DNA of 64,000 nucleotides from Ensifer adhaerens (GTDB lineage: Bacteria > Pseudomonadota > Alphaproteobacteria > Rhizobiales > Rhizobiaceae), in contig NZ_CP015881.1 of the NCBI RefSeq assembly GCF_000697965.2, positions 1,475,501 to 1,539,500 on the forward strand, given 5' to 3'. Both the position numbers and the translations under genes were made by a program. Positions 1-9,285 of this stretch are shown piece after piece (within the stretch, counting starts at the first letter, position 1; each line of letters opens with the position of its first letter). The notes under the pieces were generated by a model that saw only the letters and a program-made list of their open reading frames with translations, was not told the origin of the DNA and did no database searches.

Positions 1-1044
1 CTCTTCCGGCCTGATCCGGATGTCTGGCAGGACGAAGGCGAGCGACTGCAGGATGTAGTCGCGCTCGTCGGCTTCGCAGCGCACGGTTTCGGGATCATCG
101 ACACGAATGTCCGTCGAGCCCACCAGCACCTTGCCGAGATAGGGAAAGAGGATGCAGATGCGGCCATCCTCGTTCTCGTAATAGATCATGTGGCCGTTAA
201 GCGCTTCCATGAGTTGGGCATTGTCGATGATCAGATGCGAGCCCTTGGTGCCGCCCATCAACGGGGCCGGCTTCGACGTTGCGGGAAACAGTGCGCCGTT
301 GGCGATATCGATCCAGCCGCCGGTGGCGTTGATGATGAGGCCGGGCTCGATCGCAGCGACCGCGCCGGTGACATCGTCCTTCAGTTCGTAGCGTCCGGGT
401 GCGGCCAGCGTCAGTTCGGCGTAGTTCAGCGCCTGCGCGTGAGAACCGGCGGCAAGCCCGTCCTTCAACAGCTCGATGCCGAGACGTTCCGGCTGGCTGA
501 CCCAGGCGTCGTAATAGGTCGCGGAACTCTTGATGTCGGGATTGAGCGCCGGCCAGCGTGCAAGCGTCGTGCGCCGCCCTCGGAAGGCATGCTTCGGCAT
601 CAGCGCCCGCTTGCGCGTCAGGAAATCATAGATGCCAAGGCCCATCTTGACGGCGACGGCGCCACGGCGGCTTGGCCGCCGCGTCAATCCCAGGAAGCGA
701 ACCGCGCCATTGGCAAGGCCCGAGAAGATGTCGAAGATCGGCACGGTCGTGGGCAGCGGCGCCACGTAATGCGGCGCGTTCTTCAGCAGCCGATCGCGTT
801 CGACCAGCGATTCCCTGACCAGGCTGAACTCGCCATTTTCCAGATAGCGAAGACCGCCATGCACCATGCGTGACAGCGCCGCACTCGCGCCCGAACAGTA
901 GTCGTGCTTCTCGACGAGCAGCACGTTCACCCCCTGCAGCGCCAGTTCACGAAAGACGCTGAGGCCGTTGATGCCGCCGCCGAGGACGCACACGTCCACC
1001 TTCGGGCTCTTGGGGAGCCCGTTGAAAATCTCTTCCCGGTTCAT
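1..1044 (-). CDS. GlpD-like FAD-dependent glycerol-3-phosphate dehydrogenase family protein (C-terminus cut by window edge)
   Basis: The N-terminal 348 residues are present. A Rossmann FAD motif, GGGINGL, lies near residues 20-26, followed by the family signature SRMVHGGLRYLENGEFSLVRE around residues 55-75 (GlpD-type enzymes have RGGxRYLE here). Proteins of this family oxidise polyol phosphates such as glycerol 3-phosphate or erythritol phosphate with FAD and pass electrons to quinone. The start is ATG at 1044, 12 bases after the aldo/keto reductase stop, so it is the distal visible gene of the sugar ABC operon running leftwards. The context suggests a polyol-phosphate or related substrate rather than housekeeping GlpD. 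No kinase is visible, but it could lie beyond the edge. The family is clear; the substrate is unknown. Confidence 0.85.
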   Translation of the reverse strand, partial: MNREEIFNGLPKSPKVDVCVLGGGINGLSVFRELALQGVNVLLVEKHDYCSGASAALSRMVHGGLRYLENGEFSLVRESLVERDRLLKNAPHYVAPLPTTVPIFDIFSGLANGAVRFLGLTRRPSRRGAVAVKMGLGIYDFLTRKRALMPKHAFRGRRTTLARWPALNPDIKSSATYYDAWVSQPERLGIELLKDGLAAGSHAQALNYAELTLAAPGRYELKDDVTGAVAAIEPGLIINATGGWIDIANGALFPATSKPAPLMGGTKGSHLIIDNAQLMEALNGHMIYYENEDGRICILFPYLGKVLVGSTDIRVDDPETVRCEADERDYILQSLAFVLPDIRIRPEE

Positions 1045-1056
1045 GATGGCAGTCCG

Positions 1057-2052
1057 TTAGCTGTCCATGTTGACGAGCGTCGCCGCGATGGCCGCGTCGA
1101 TCCCCGCGAGATCATCGTGATCGAGCCGGATCGTCCCGGCCCTTGCATTGTCGAGCGCTTGCGCCGGATTGCGTGCGCCGCAGAGCGCGAAAGTCACGCC
1201 CTCCTGGCAGAGCGTCCAGGCAATGACGATCTGGGCGATTGTCGCGCCATGCTTTTCTGCGACCGGCTGGATGGCCTTGGCAAAGGCCGCGACCTTTTCG
1301 CGGTTGCCGACCGAGAAGCGCGGATTGTCGCGCCGCTGGTCGTCGCCTGAAAACACCCGCTCCGGTCCGATGCCGCCGGAGAGAAGGCCGAGCGCCAACG
1401 ACGAGTAGCTGAGCGTGGCGACGCCGTTGCGCCGCGTCAGCGGCAAAAGCTCCGCCTCGATCTCGCGATCGATCATGCTGAAGCGTTCCTGGATCGCGTC
1501 GAGCCCGCCGATCGCGATGTACTGTTCAAGGTCGCTACGGCCGACATTGCTGGCGCCGATCGCCCGGATCTTGCCCGCCTGGCGCAGCTCTTCGAGCGCG
1601 GCCATGGTCTCCTCGATCGGCGTCGTCGGGTCCTGCCAATGGGTGATGTAGAGGTCGATGTAATCGGTGTCGAGCCGCTTCAGGCTCTGCTCGACCTCGT
1701 GATGGATCGCATCTCGGCCGAGGTAGCGGTGCACCGGCTTGCCGTCCTGGTCGAAGAAGTGCTTGCCCTTGTCCGTATGCCAGACGAGCCCGCACTTGGT
1801 GGCGATGATTGCCTTGTCGCGGCGGCCGGCCAAAGCCTTGCCGACGATCTCTTCCGAGCGGCCGAGGCCATAGGCCGGCGCCGTATCGATCAGCGTCACA
1901 CCGGCGTCGAGCGAAGCCTGGATCGCCGCGATCGATTCCCGCTCGTCCGTGCCGCCCCACATCCAGCCGCCGATCGCCCAGGTGCCGAGCCCGACGGCCG
2001 AAGCCTTCACGCCCGATCGGCCGATCTCCCGCATCAATTGATCCCCGCTCAT
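1057..2052 (-). CDS. Aldo/keto reductase
   Basis: This 331-residue NAD(P)H-dependent oxidoreductase has the AKR TIM-barrel layout. DTAPAYGLGRSEE near residues 56-68 carries the catalytic Asp and Tyr, ATKCG supplies the Lys, THWQDP supplies the His, and the C-terminal cofactor region CGARNPAQALDNA is present. The ATG at 2052 overlaps the stop of the upstream SorC regulator by 4 bases, so the two are translationally coupled. It sits between the regulator and the FAD dehydrogenase in an ABC-transporter operon, so it probably oxidises or reduces the imported sugar or polyol. The substrate cannot be read from sequence. Confidence 0.9.
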   Translation of the reverse strand: MSGDQLMREIGRSGVKASAVGLGTWAIGGWMWGGTDERESIAAIQASLDAGVTLIDTAPAYGLGRSEEIVGKALAGRRDKAIIATKCGLVWHTDKGKHFFDQDGKPVHRYLGRDAIHHEVEQSLKRLDTDYIDLYITHWQDPTTPIEETMAALEELRQAGKIRAIGASNVGRSDLEQYIAIGGLDAIQERFSMIDREIEAELLPLTRRNGVATLSYSSLALGLLSGGIGPERVFSGDDQRRDNPRFSVGNREKVAAFAKAIQPVAEKHGATIAQIVIAWTLCQEGVTFALCGARNPAQALDNARAGTIRLDHDDLAGIDAAIAATLVNMDS

Positions 2053-3059
2053 GCCAGAAGTCCCTTTTCGCTTGCCATGGCGAGCACGCGCTCGCCGGTC
2101 GCCTCGTCCGTCACCAGCGTGTCGAGGTGGTGTCCCCGCATGACGCTGAGGATCGGTCCGGCCTTGTTCGGTCCACTTGCCACGCCGATCTTCGTCGGGA
2201 TCGAGGCGAATTCTTCGAGCGTCAGCGAGACCAGCGACCGGTTGAGGCTGTAGTCACAGACACGTCCCTCATCATCGAGCAGATGGGCGAGAAGTTCGCA
2301 GCTTGCGCCAGAGCGCTCGATTGCCGCTCGGTCCGTGCTCGAAGACGGATGCAGGTCGTAGTAGCTCGAATCGTCCGAAAGGATCGAACCGATGCCGACC
2401 ACCGCCACCTTCGCTTCGCGCGCCCTCCCGAAGACATCCGCCACCGAGCGCATGTTGATCAGCATCGCCCGCTCGGCGGCACTGTCGGCAAAGAGCGGCG
2501 CGTGGATCTGGAAAGACCGCCCGCCGAGCCTGTCGGCCATCATCGTCGAGACGTGGTTCACATCCGTATAGTGCTTGCCCTGGACGCAGCCGGTACCGGG
2601 GATTACCTCGACATCGAAGCGGCGCGGCGCCTGCAGCCCCGCGACGACGGCACTGACACCCTTGCCGCCGGTGATGCAGATCGTGTCGCCATCGCCGATC
2701 TCTTCGAGCAGCAGCCGGGCTGCCGCCTCGCCGACCGCCTGGAGGGCGGTCTGCTGATTGTCGGAAACGGTCGGCACGACGATCGCCCGGCGGATGCCGC
2801 CGATCGCAAGCAACTGCTCTTCCATGTCGACCAAGGGCTCGATCGGCGACTTGATCTTGATCTCGACCAGGCCAAGCTGACGGCCGCGCTTGATCAGCCG
2901 GTTAACGGTCGGCTGCGAGATGCCGAGCCGATCGGCGATCTGCGACTGGGTCAGTCCTTCGAGGAAATGCAGGACGAGCGCCTGATGCATCTGCCGCGCG
3001 ACGACGAGTTCTTCTCGCGCACTTGAGGCCTGGGACAAAATGGGTTTGGCAATCGGCAT
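2049..3059 (-). CDS. SorC/DeoR-type sugar-binding transcriptional regulator
   Basis: This 336-residue protein has an N-terminal helix-turn-helix (LTQSQIADRLGISQPTVNRLIKRGRQLGLV, about residues 36-61 in two parts) and a long phosphosugar-binding domain containing ITGGKGVSAVV and VEVIPGTGCVQG, typical of the SorC family (relatives: EryD, DeoR of Bacillus, LsrR). Such proteins usually repress or activate their own catabolic operon in response to a phosphorylated intermediate. The reading frame is open further upstream, but ATG 3059 is chosen because it begins the conserved family N-terminus and lies 2 bases after the permease stop. The likely operator is the inverted-repeat cluster at 6852-6875. 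Confidence 0.88.
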   Translation of the reverse strand: MPIAKPILSQASSAREELVVARQMHQALVLHFLEGLTQSQIADRLGISQPTVNRLIKRGRQLGLVEIKIKSPIEPLVDMEEQLLAIGGIRRAIVVPTVSDNQQTALQAVGEAAARLLLEEIGDGDTICITGGKGVSAVVAGLQAPRRFDVEVIPGTGCVQGKHYTDVNHVSTMMADRLGGRSFQIHAPLFADSAAERAMLINMRSVADVFGRAREAKVAVVGIGSILSDDSSYYDLHPSSSTDRAAIERSGASCELLAHLLDDEGRVCDYSLNRSLVSLTLEEFASIPTKIGVASGPNKAGPILSVMRGHHLDTLVTDEATGERVLAMASEKGLLA

Positions 3060-3061
3060 GG

Positions 3062-4051
3062 TCAGGCTGCCTTCCGCTTGTGCAGCAGGTGGTCGATGGA
3101 AACGGCAGCCAAGAGAATGCACCCCTTGATCATGTCCTGCCAATAGACGGAGACGTCGAGCAGGATCAACGAGCTGGTGACAACCGAGAGAAGAGCGATA
3201 CCGAGGATGGCGCCGAGGATCGTGCCCGAGCCGCCGTTGAGCGAGGCGCCGCCGATGACCGCCGCAGCGATGATGTTGAGCTCCATACCGACCCCGAAGG
3301 TGGGCGTCGCGGCGCCGAAGCGCGACATGTAGATGACGCCGGCGACACCTGCGAGCGTCGAGCAAAGCACCGTCACCCAGAACTTCACCTGCTTGGTCTT
3401 GATGCCCGAATAGAGCGCTGCCTTCTCGTTGCTGCCGGTATAGAAGACCTTGCGGAAGGCGGTCGCCCGGCGCAGCAGGAAGTCGAAGAGCACGACGACG
3501 GCGACGAAGATCAGGATGACATAGGGCACGCCGTGGAAGGTGCCCTGCCCGACCGCCTTGAACGACACCGGCAGCGTGAAGAGCGACAGCGGCGTGCCCT
3601 TGGTGATGACGAGGCAGAGGCCGCGCACGATCACCATCGCCGCCAGCGACGTGATGAAATGATTGAGCCCGACGACGGTGACGAAGAAGCCCATGATCAT
3701 GCCGATCATGCTGCTGGCGAGGATGCCGACCAGCGAGGCCGTCCAGGGATCGACACCGGCGAGAAACAGCGAACCGGCCAGCACCATGGCGAAGCAGACG
3801 ACCGAGCCGACGGCGAGGTCGATGCCGCCGACGATCAACAGGATCGTCATGCCGACGACGACGATTCCTTCGACCGAGAAGCTCATCAGCATGGCGCGCA
3901 TGTTGCCGAAGGTGAGAAAATGCGGCGAGGCAAAGCTCATGATGATACCGAGCGCCAGGATGATCGCGATCAGCCCCGCCTCACGCATCGTGCCGATGCG
4001 TTTCCAGGCGGGCGCCTGCGCATGCGTTGCAACCATCGTATCAACAGCCAT
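3062..4051 (-). CDS. Ribose-type (RbsC family) sugar ABC transporter permease
   Basis: This is a 329-residue inner-membrane permease of the RbsC/XylH/AraH family with about 8-10 hydrophobic segments. The family motif GGIDLAVGS follows the third segment, and ALYSGI and AAAVIGGASLNGGSGT come near the C-terminal half. ATG 4051 is chosen over the upstream ATG 4090 because GGGGAGGCGGAA, an excellent Shine-Dalgarno sequence, precedes 4051 directly. The gene follows the ATPase gene by 28 bases and forms the translocation pore with it. Confidence 0.92.
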   Translation of the reverse strand: MAVDTMVATHAQAPAWKRIGTMREAGLIAIILALGIIMSFASPHFLTFGNMRAMLMSFSVEGIVVVGMTILLIVGGIDLAVGSVVCFAMVLAGSLFLAGVDPWTASLVGILASSMIGMIMGFFVTVVGLNHFITSLAAMVIVRGLCLVITKGTPLSLFTLPVSFKAVGQGTFHGVPYVILIFVAVVVLFDFLLRRATAFRKVFYTGSNEKAALYSGIKTKQVKFWVTVLCSTLAGVAGVIYMSRFGAATPTFGVGMELNIIAAAVIGGASLNGGSGTILGAILGIALLSVVTSSLILLDVSVYWQDMIKGCILLAAVSIDHLLHKRKAA

Positions 4052-4079
4052 TTCCGCCTCCCCGGCTCTATCAGTTCTT

Positions 4080-5621
4080 TCAGGCGACATGATCCACCAT
4101 CCGGCCAGCCTCGGCCGTTTGCGTCACCCCTGAGGCCAGGCGGATCACCGCCTCCTCGCTCATTTCTCTGTCATCAAGCTCGCCGGCGATCGCGCCTTCG
4201 CGCACGACCAGAACCCGGTCGCAAAGCCCGAGCAGCTCCGGCAGTTCCGACGAGATCACGACAATGCCGATGCCGGTTTCTGCAAGCTCGCGCAGCAGCC
4301 GGTGGATTTCGGATTTGGCGCCTACATCGATGCCGCGCGTCGGCTCGTCCATCAGGATCACTTGCGGGCGAACGGCGAGCTGCTTGGCAATCGCCACCTT
4401 CTGCTGGTTGCCGCCCGAGAGCGACGAGACCGGCATATCGATGCCGCCCATGCGCACGCCGAGCCGGCGGACGAAATCGCGGGCGAGATCGGCCTCGGCC
4501 CTGGAATTCAGCAATCCGAGCGGCCCGGTCAGCGTCTTCAGATCAAGCACCGAAATATTCTGCGCGATCGACAGGTCGACGAAGACGCCGGACCCCTTGC
4601 GATCCTCCGAGAGATAGACGATGCCGGCATCGACCGCGTCGCGGTAGTTGCCGATGCGCTGCGGCTTTCCGCGCAGCGTAATGTCGCCCTTCGACTTGGC
4701 CCTCAGACCGCAGATCGCTTCGGCGATCTCGGTACGACCGGAGCCGATCAGACCGCCGATGCCAAGAATTTCGCCCCGCTTCAGATCGAAGGAAACGGTG
4801 TCGATGCGGTCGCCATCGCTCAAGCCACGCACAGAGAGAATGGTCTCGTCCGTCCGCGCCTCCGGCGCCTGCTTTTGCGGATAGAGCTGGCTGATCTCGC
4901 GGCCGACCATGCGGCGTACGACATCATCAGCAGTCACGTCGGCGATCTTCTCGGTGACCACATGGCGGCCATCACGAAACACGGTGACGCGGTCGCAGAG
5001 CGAAAAAATCTCGGCCATGCGGTGGCTGATATAGATGATCGATATGCCCGCGGCCTTCAGGTCGCGGATGATGGCGAACAGCGCCTGCGCTTCGGCTTCC
5101 GTCAGCGCCGCGGTCGGCTCATCGAGGATCAGTACGCGGCAGTCGAGCGTCAGCGCCTTGGCAATCTCGACCAGCTGCTGGCTGGAAATGGCGAGGTCGG
5201 CGACCTTGCGCCGGACGTCGATCGGCGCCAGCCGGTTCATCACTACCTGGGCTTCGCGTTCGAGCGCGCCGTAATTCATCAGCGGCGAGCGCCGGCGGTT
5301 GGTGGCCGCCATGAACATGTTTTCCGCCACCGTCGCATCCGGGCAGAGCGCGATTTCCTGGTGGACGAGGCCGATGCCGAGCGTCTGGGCGGTCGCCGGC
5401 GAGGCGATTTTCACGGACGCTCCATCCACCAGCACCTCGCCGTCATTCGGCTGCAGCACACCGGCAATGATGTTCATCAGCGTGGATTTGCCTGCGCCGT
5501 TTTCGCCGCAGAGTGCGTGGATCTCTCCCCGCTCGAGGCGAAAATCCACCTCCGTCAGCGCCTTCACCGCACCGAAATGCTTGGTGACGCGCCGGACCTC
5601 CAGAACCGGTTGTGCTGTCAT
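4080..5621 (-). CDS. Ribose-type sugar ABC transporter double ATPase (RbsA/MglA family)
   Basis: This 513-residue protein has two fused nucleotide-binding domains. The first has a canonical Walker A (GENGAGKST, near residues 38-46) and Walker B ([11 protein letters not shown]). The second has the degenerate Walker [10 protein letters not shown], the signature [10 protein letters not shown] and Walker [12 protein letters not shown], as in MglA/RbsA. It energises sugar import. ATG 5621 is preceded by GGAGGACAGC, while the in-frame GTG at 5633 has no ribosome-binding site. It is separated from the binding-protein gene by a stem-loop at 5643-5670. Confidence 0.93.
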   Translation of the reverse strand: MTAQPVLEVRRVTKHFGAVKALTEVDFRLERGEIHALCGENGAGKSTLMNIIAGVLQPNDGEVLVDGASVKIASPATAQTLGIGLVHQEIALCPDATVAENMFMAATNRRRSPLMNYGALEREAQVVMNRLAPIDVRRKVADLAISSQQLVEIAKALTLDCRVLILDEPTAALTEAEAQALFAIIRDLKAAGISIIYISHRMAEIFSLCDRVTVFRDGRHVVTEKIADVTADDVVRRMVGREISQLYPQKQAPEARTDETILSVRGLSDGDRIDTVSFDLKRGEILGIGGLIGSGRTEIAEAICGLRAKSKGDITLRGKPQRIGNYRDAVDAGIVYLSEDRKGSGVFVDLSIAQNISVLDLKTLTGPLGLLNSRAEADLARDFVRRLGVRMGGIDMPVSSLSGGNQQKVAIAKQLAVRPQVILMDEPTRGIDVGAKSEIHRLLRELAETGIGIVVISSELPELLGLCDRVLVVREGAIAGELDDREMSEEAVIRLASGVTQTAEAGRMVDHVA

Positions 5622-5642
5622 GCTGTCCTCCACCCGCAGTCC

Positions 5643-5670
5643 TGGCTGCCCGGAAACGACCGGGCAGCCA
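5643..5670 (-). other. Intercistronic stem-loop between binding protein and ATPase genes
   Basis: TGGCTGCCCGG and its exact complement CCGGGCAGCCA flank the loop AAACGA, giving 11 perfect pairs. No T-tract follows in the minus direction. In ABC operons such hairpins after the binding-protein gene commonly protect the upstream mRNA and raise binding-protein levels over the membrane components. That role here is inferred. Confidence 0.7.
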
Positions 5671-5680
5671 ATTCACAATC

Positions 5681-6709
5681 TTACTCGTCGATGCCCTTGG
5701 TGCCACGACGCTTCAGGTACTTGTCCCAGTAGAAGTCATCGGCATTTTCGGCGGTAACGATCGAAAGGCCGTTGTCGACGAAGGGGATGCTCATCGGGTT
5801 GAAGCCGGAACGCTTGGCGTCGTTCATCGGATCGATCAGTTCCGGGTGCTTCGCCATCCACAGGAGCATGAAGCCCATATAGCCCTGCATGCCCTGGTTC
5901 GGGTTGATCGAACCGAAGACTTCGCCGGCCTTGATCATATCGAGGATGTTGGCGTTGACGTCGGCGCACATGACGAGGACCTTGCCGCCGCTTTCCTTGC
6001 TGGCCTGGGCCGCACCGATCGCGGAGTTGGCTTCCGGCATGAACACGGCGCCGAGGTTCGGATTGGCCTGGATGAGGCTCATCAGACCCTGATAGGCCTT
6101 GTTCGGATCCTGGTTCGAGGCGGCGCGACCGACGAGTTTCATGTCGGGCCACTTCTCGGCCATGCGATTGACGAAGGCGGTAATGCGCTTGTCGTGGTTG
6201 TCCTGGCCGGGGTTTTCAAGAACGGCATATTCGCCCTTGCCGCCCATCTTCTCGGCAATCGCGTCGGCGGCATAGATGCCTTCGCGGGTGTTGTCCGAGG
6301 TGATGAAGGAGACGCGCTTCGACAGCGGCGAGTCCGCAGCGAAGGTGACGACTGCCGTGCCCTGATCGATCGCCCGGTTGATCGGCTCGATGAACGGATC
6401 GGAGTTCATCGGGTGCACCAGAATGCCGGCCGGGTTCTGGGCAAGCGCCTGGTCGAAAGTGGCGATCTGCTTGTTGACGTCATATTCCGGCGTGCCGGTA
6501 TATTCGGTCTCGCAGCCGAACTGCTGGCCGGCCTGCTTGAACATTTCATAGACCGGGAACCAGTATTCGACGCCGGATACCATGACGTTCATGACGTATT
6601 TTTCGCCGGGCTGGCAGCGAAACGGGTTCGCCGTTTCGGCGCTTGCCGAACCTGCCCAAAACGAAGCTGCAATGACCGCCAGAGCGGTCGTGCTGAGAAA
6701 TTTGCGCAC
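5681..6709 (-). CDS. Sugar ABC transporter periplasmic substrate-binding protein (ribose-binding-like, PBP type 1)
   Basis: This 342-residue protein has a Sec signal peptide (hydrophobic run LSTTALAVIAASFWAGSASA, cleavage after ASA near residue 24). The mature part has the Peripla_BP_4 fold: a sugar-binding region near VSGVEYWFPVYEMFKQAG, DQALAQNPAGILVHPMN and the hinge-region TFAADSP. It delivers the solute to the RbsC/RbsA-type partners downstream. It is the first gene of the operon, and the promoter at 6819-6847 lies about 110 bases upstream. The ligand is unknown; the family binds sugars and polyols. Confidence 0.92.
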   Translation of the reverse strand: MRKFLSTTALAVIAASFWAGSASAETANPFRCQPGEKYVMNVMVSGVEYWFPVYEMFKQAGQQFGCETEYTGTPEYDVNKQIATFDQALAQNPAGILVHPMNSDPFIEPINRAIDQGTAVVTFAADSPLSKRVSFITSDNTREGIYAADAIAEKMGGKGEYAVLENPGQDNHDKRITAFVNRMAEKWPDMKLVGRAASNQDPNKAYQGLMSLIQANPNLGAVFMPEANSAIGAAQASKESGGKVLVMCADVNANILDMIKAGEVFGSINPNQGMQGYMGFMLLWMAKHPELIDPMNDAKRSGFNPMSIPFVDNGLSIVTAENADDFYWDKYLKRRGTKGIDE

Positions 6710-6818
6710 GCGTCCTCCTCGAGGCCGAAGCCCCTCCCAAAAACCGATAGGGCCGTTTGTTTGCGGCCGCTGAATGTATGAGTTCGCCGGAACTCCTCCT
6801 CGACTTCCGACGATTGCG

Positions 6819-6847
6819 ATTTAAGCCGCGGACTCAGCTTCTGTCAA
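6819..6847 (-). promoter_or_regulatory. Probable sigma-70 promoter of the sugar ABC operon
   Basis: Reading the minus strand, TTGACA (6847-6842) is followed 17 bases later by TTAAAT (6824-6819). The -35 is perfect, the -10 matches 4 of 6, and the spacing is ideal. It faces the binding-protein gene. Confidence 0.6.
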
Positions 6848-6851
6848 TATA

Positions 6852-6875
6852 ATTCACAGCATGAATAATAATTCA
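6852..6875. promoter_or_regulatory. Overlapping inverted repeats, candidate SorC or LacI operator
   Basis: Three alternating half-sites, ATTCA (6852-6856), TGAAT (6862-6866) and ATTCA (6871-6875), form two overlapping palindromes: ATTCA-N5-TGAAT and TGAAT-N4-ATTCA. They end 5 bases upstream of the -35 of the minus-strand promoter and lie in the divergent region before the LacI gene. TGAA/TTCA half-sites suit SorC-family proteins such as LsrR and DeoR. Which regulator binds is inferred. Confidence 0.5.
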
Positions 6876-6944
6876 CGCGCGACGTGGAAAACCTTGGGTC
6901 CGGTCCTTCAATCAGCTGTCACGCAGACCCGTTAGAGCGCGATC

Positions 6945-7931
6945 ATGGTTACCCTGCAACAGATCGCCTTTCATGCCGGCTGCTCGCTGGCAACCGTGTC
7001 GCGGGTGCTGAAGGGCGAAGGTCCCGTCAGCGACGAGATGGTGCGTCGCGTGCGCCGGGCGGCGGCCGAACTCGGCTACCGGCCGTCGCCGGCCACGGGA
7101 CGCGCCACCAACCGCAGCCAGCCCGTCGTCGGCGTGCTGGTGCCAAGCGTCACCAACCCGGTGTTTGCCGCCTCGCTCGGCGGCATCCAGCACCGTTTGC
7201 AGGCGGCGAACCATGGCGTGCTGATCGCCCAATCCAATTATGATCCCGCACTCGAGGCGCGCGCCGTGCGCTCGCTGCTCGAACAGCGGCCGACCGGTCT
7301 GATCCTGACGCTCTGCGACGCCAAGACCAGCGAGGCGCTTTCGGCGGCGCTGCCGCCGACGGTGCTTCTCAACAACCGGCCGGTCGCACGCTTCGCTGCC
7401 GCCGTCACCGTCGACAATTACCGGGCCGGTTTCGATCTCACTCGCCACATCCTCGACCACGGTCACCGCCGCATCCTCGTCGTCTCCGGCCACTTCCGTT
7501 CATCCGACCGGGCGCGCCTGCGCTATGACGGCTATTTGGCCGCTATGCAGGAAGCCGGCGCCCGGCCGATGGAGGCGGTCGAGATCCCCTTCGTCGACGG
7601 CTATGAAAACCTCGACCTCGCGACGGTTCTTGCGCAGCACCGCCCGACCGCAATCATCGCTTCCAACGATCTGCTGGCGCTCGGCGTGATAGCAGCGCTG
7701 CGGCGTGAAGGCCTTTCCGTGCCTGACGATGTCTCCGTCGCCGGCTTCGACGGCATCGCGCTTGGCCGGCTGATGACGCCAACACTCACCACCATCTCGA
7801 TGCCCGACGGCGACATGGGGCTCGCAGCGGCGGCGCTGTTGCTCGATATGGCCGAGAATGCGTCGGGCTGCCGCCATCTCAATCTCGACTGCCGACTCTA
7901 CGCAGGCGGGACTGTTCGCCACCTCGCGTGA
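6945..7931 (+). CDS. LacI-family transcriptional regulator
   Basis: This 328-residue protein has the LacI N-terminal helix-turn-helix (VTLQQIAFHAGCSLATVSRVLKGE, residues 2-25, in two parts) and the hinge GYRPSPATGRA. A periplasmic-binding-protein-like effector domain follows, with VVGVLVPSVTNPVFA and the dimer-interface region TAIIASNDLLALGVIAALR. It is divergent from the sugar ABC operon, which already encodes a SorC regulator, so the import module may have two regulators. It may instead regulate itself or the next operon. The effector is unknown. Confidence 0.9.
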   Translation: MVTLQQIAFHAGCSLATVSRVLKGEGPVSDEMVRRVRRAAAELGYRPSPATGRATNRSQPVVGVLVPSVTNPVFAASLGGIQHRLQAANHGVLIAQSNYDPALEARAVRSLLEQRPTGLILTLCDAKTSEALSAALPPTVLLNNRPVARFAAAVTVDNYRAGFDLTRHILDHGHRRILVVSGHFRSSDRARLRYDGYLAAMQEAGARPMEAVEIPFVDGYENLDLATVLAQHRPTAIIASNDLLALGVIAALRREGLSVPDDVSVAGFDGIALGRLMTPTLTTISMPDGDMGLAAAALLLDMAENASGCRHLNLDCRLYAGGTVRHLA

Positions 7932-7933
7932 GC

Positions 7934-7972
7934 AAACACGAAAACACCGCCTCGAAGTTTCCTTCGGGGCGG
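7934..7972 (-). terminator. Intrinsic terminator of the phosphodiester ABC operon
   Basis: CCGCCTCGAAG (7947-7957) pairs with CTTCGGGGCGG (7962-7972) around a TTTC loop, 11 pairs with one wobble. Read on the minus strand it is followed by TGTTTTCGTGTTT. It lies between the stops of the convergent LacI and binding-protein genes. Confidence 0.7.
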
Positions 7973-7995
7973 CGTCGATCGATTTGGTTACAGGA

Positions 7996-9261
7996 TCAGC
8001 TGCGCGGCAGCAGGCTTTCGACTTCGGCCGCGGCCTCGTCCAGCGCTTCCTTCGGCGAGGCCTGCTGCTCGACGATGCGCGACAGGTTCTCGACGATCGT
8101 CTGCGTCACCTTCACCCCGTTGCTACCGGGGAAGGCATACCAGGGGCGCATCAGCGCCATCTGCTCGAGACCAGCACGGAACAGCGGGTTTTCCTTGTAG
8201 AAGTTGGCGAGATACTCAGGCGACTTGGCGGCCAGCTCGTTGTTCGGCACATAGCCGGTGCCGGGAACGACAACCGAGGCGCCATAGGGGCCGGCTGCGA
8301 ACTTCGCGAACTTCCAGGCGGCTTCCTGCTTTTCGGCGTCGCGCGTCAGGATAACGACGGCGTTGCCGCCGGTCGGCAGCTTGCCCTTTGCCGGGTCGAT
8401 GAGCGGGATATGGGCAGTGCGCAGGTCGAACTTGTCGCCGACATTCTTGATGGTGTTGCGCAGCGCGCCCGTCGTCTGGAAGGCGAAACCGACCTTGCCG
8501 GCAACGAAGGCCTGCTCGCCGGCCTGCTTGGTCAAAACCGGCAGACCGCCTTCCTTGACCATGCGGTCGAGCACTTCGACGGCCTTCTCACCTTCGGGAC
8601 CGTTGAAGGCAACCTTGCTTTCGTCTTCGCTCAGCATCTCGCCGCCGGCGCCGAAGAGCAGCGCGGAGAACATCCAGTCATCGCCCTGCCAGCGGAAATC
8701 GATGCCCTCGTTGCCGTCGCCAAGCGCCTTGATCTTGCCGCCGAGCGCAATGACCTCGTCCCAGGTCTTCGGCGGGTTTCCCGGGTCGCCGCCGGCTTTG
8801 CGCACGAGATCGGCGTTGTAATACATGATCGGGTTGGAGGTGGCGAAGGCAAGGCCCACCTGCTTGCCGCCCACCTGGGCGAGCTTCAGGATGTTTTCGG
8901 AAAAGCCCTGCTCGGCCATGTTGCCGTCCTTGGCGATGAACGGGCCGAGATCAACGGGGACGTCGCGCTCGTTGACCATGCGCAGGCGGTTGAGGCCGAT
9001 GAAGGTGAGATCGGGCATCTCGGCCGTTCCGGCCTGACGCATGATCGTCTGGATGCCTTCCTCATAGGTCGCCGACGGATTGGCGAAGGTGATCTTGATA
9101 TCCGGGTTTTCTTCCATGAACTTCTTCGAGATCGTATCCATCACGTCCTTGAAGAAGCCGGGCATCGGATAATGCACCGTCAGCTGGGTCTCGGCGTCGG
9201 CGGGGGCTGCGAGCATCAGCGATGCGGCAGCCGCGGTGAAAAGCTGTCTCAGATGTGTCAT
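7996..9261 (-). CDS. ABC transporter substrate-binding protein, UgpB-like (family 1 extracellular SBP)
   Basis: This 421-residue protein has a signal peptide (MTHLRQLFTAAAASLMLAAP, cleavage near ADA at residues 22-24). The mature part has the SBP_bac_1 fold: NPDIKITFANPSATYEEG, an NLVR-like YNADLVRKAGGDP stretch and MRPWYAFPGSNG in the C-terminal lobe. Relatives bind glycerol 3-phosphate, glycerophosphodiesters or sugars. Unusually it is the last gene of its operon, after phosphoesterase, ATPase and two permeases. With the Pho box upstream of that operon, a phosphorus-containing ligand is likely but not proved. Confidence 0.87.
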   Translation of the reverse strand: MTHLRQLFTAAAASLMLAAPADAETQLTVHYPMPGFFKDVMDTISKKFMEENPDIKITFANPSATYEEGIQTIMRQAGTAEMPDLTFIGLNRLRMVNERDVPVDLGPFIAKDGNMAEQGFSENILKLAQVGGKQVGLAFATSNPIMYYNADLVRKAGGDPGNPPKTWDEVIALGGKIKALGDGNEGIDFRWQGDDWMFSALLFGAGGEMLSEDESKVAFNGPEGEKAVEVLDRMVKEGGLPVLTKQAGEQAFVAGKVGFAFQTTGALRNTIKNVGDKFDLRTAHIPLIDPAKGKLPTGGNAVVILTRDAEKQEAAWKFAKFAAGPYGASVVVPGTGYVPNNELAAKSPEYLANFYKENPLFRAGLEQMALMRPWYAFPGSNGVKVTQTIVENLSRIVEQQASPKEALDEAAAEVESLLPRS

Positions 9262-9285
9262 GGGTTGCGCTCCAGGTTGGACCGT

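Noticed and set aside
3023..4681. A 552-codon open frame on the plus strand
   Set aside because: It is antisense to the RbsC-type permease and RbsA-type ATPase genes. Its product is an Asp/His/Arg-rich composition typical of the complement of GC-rich coding DNA and has no domain.
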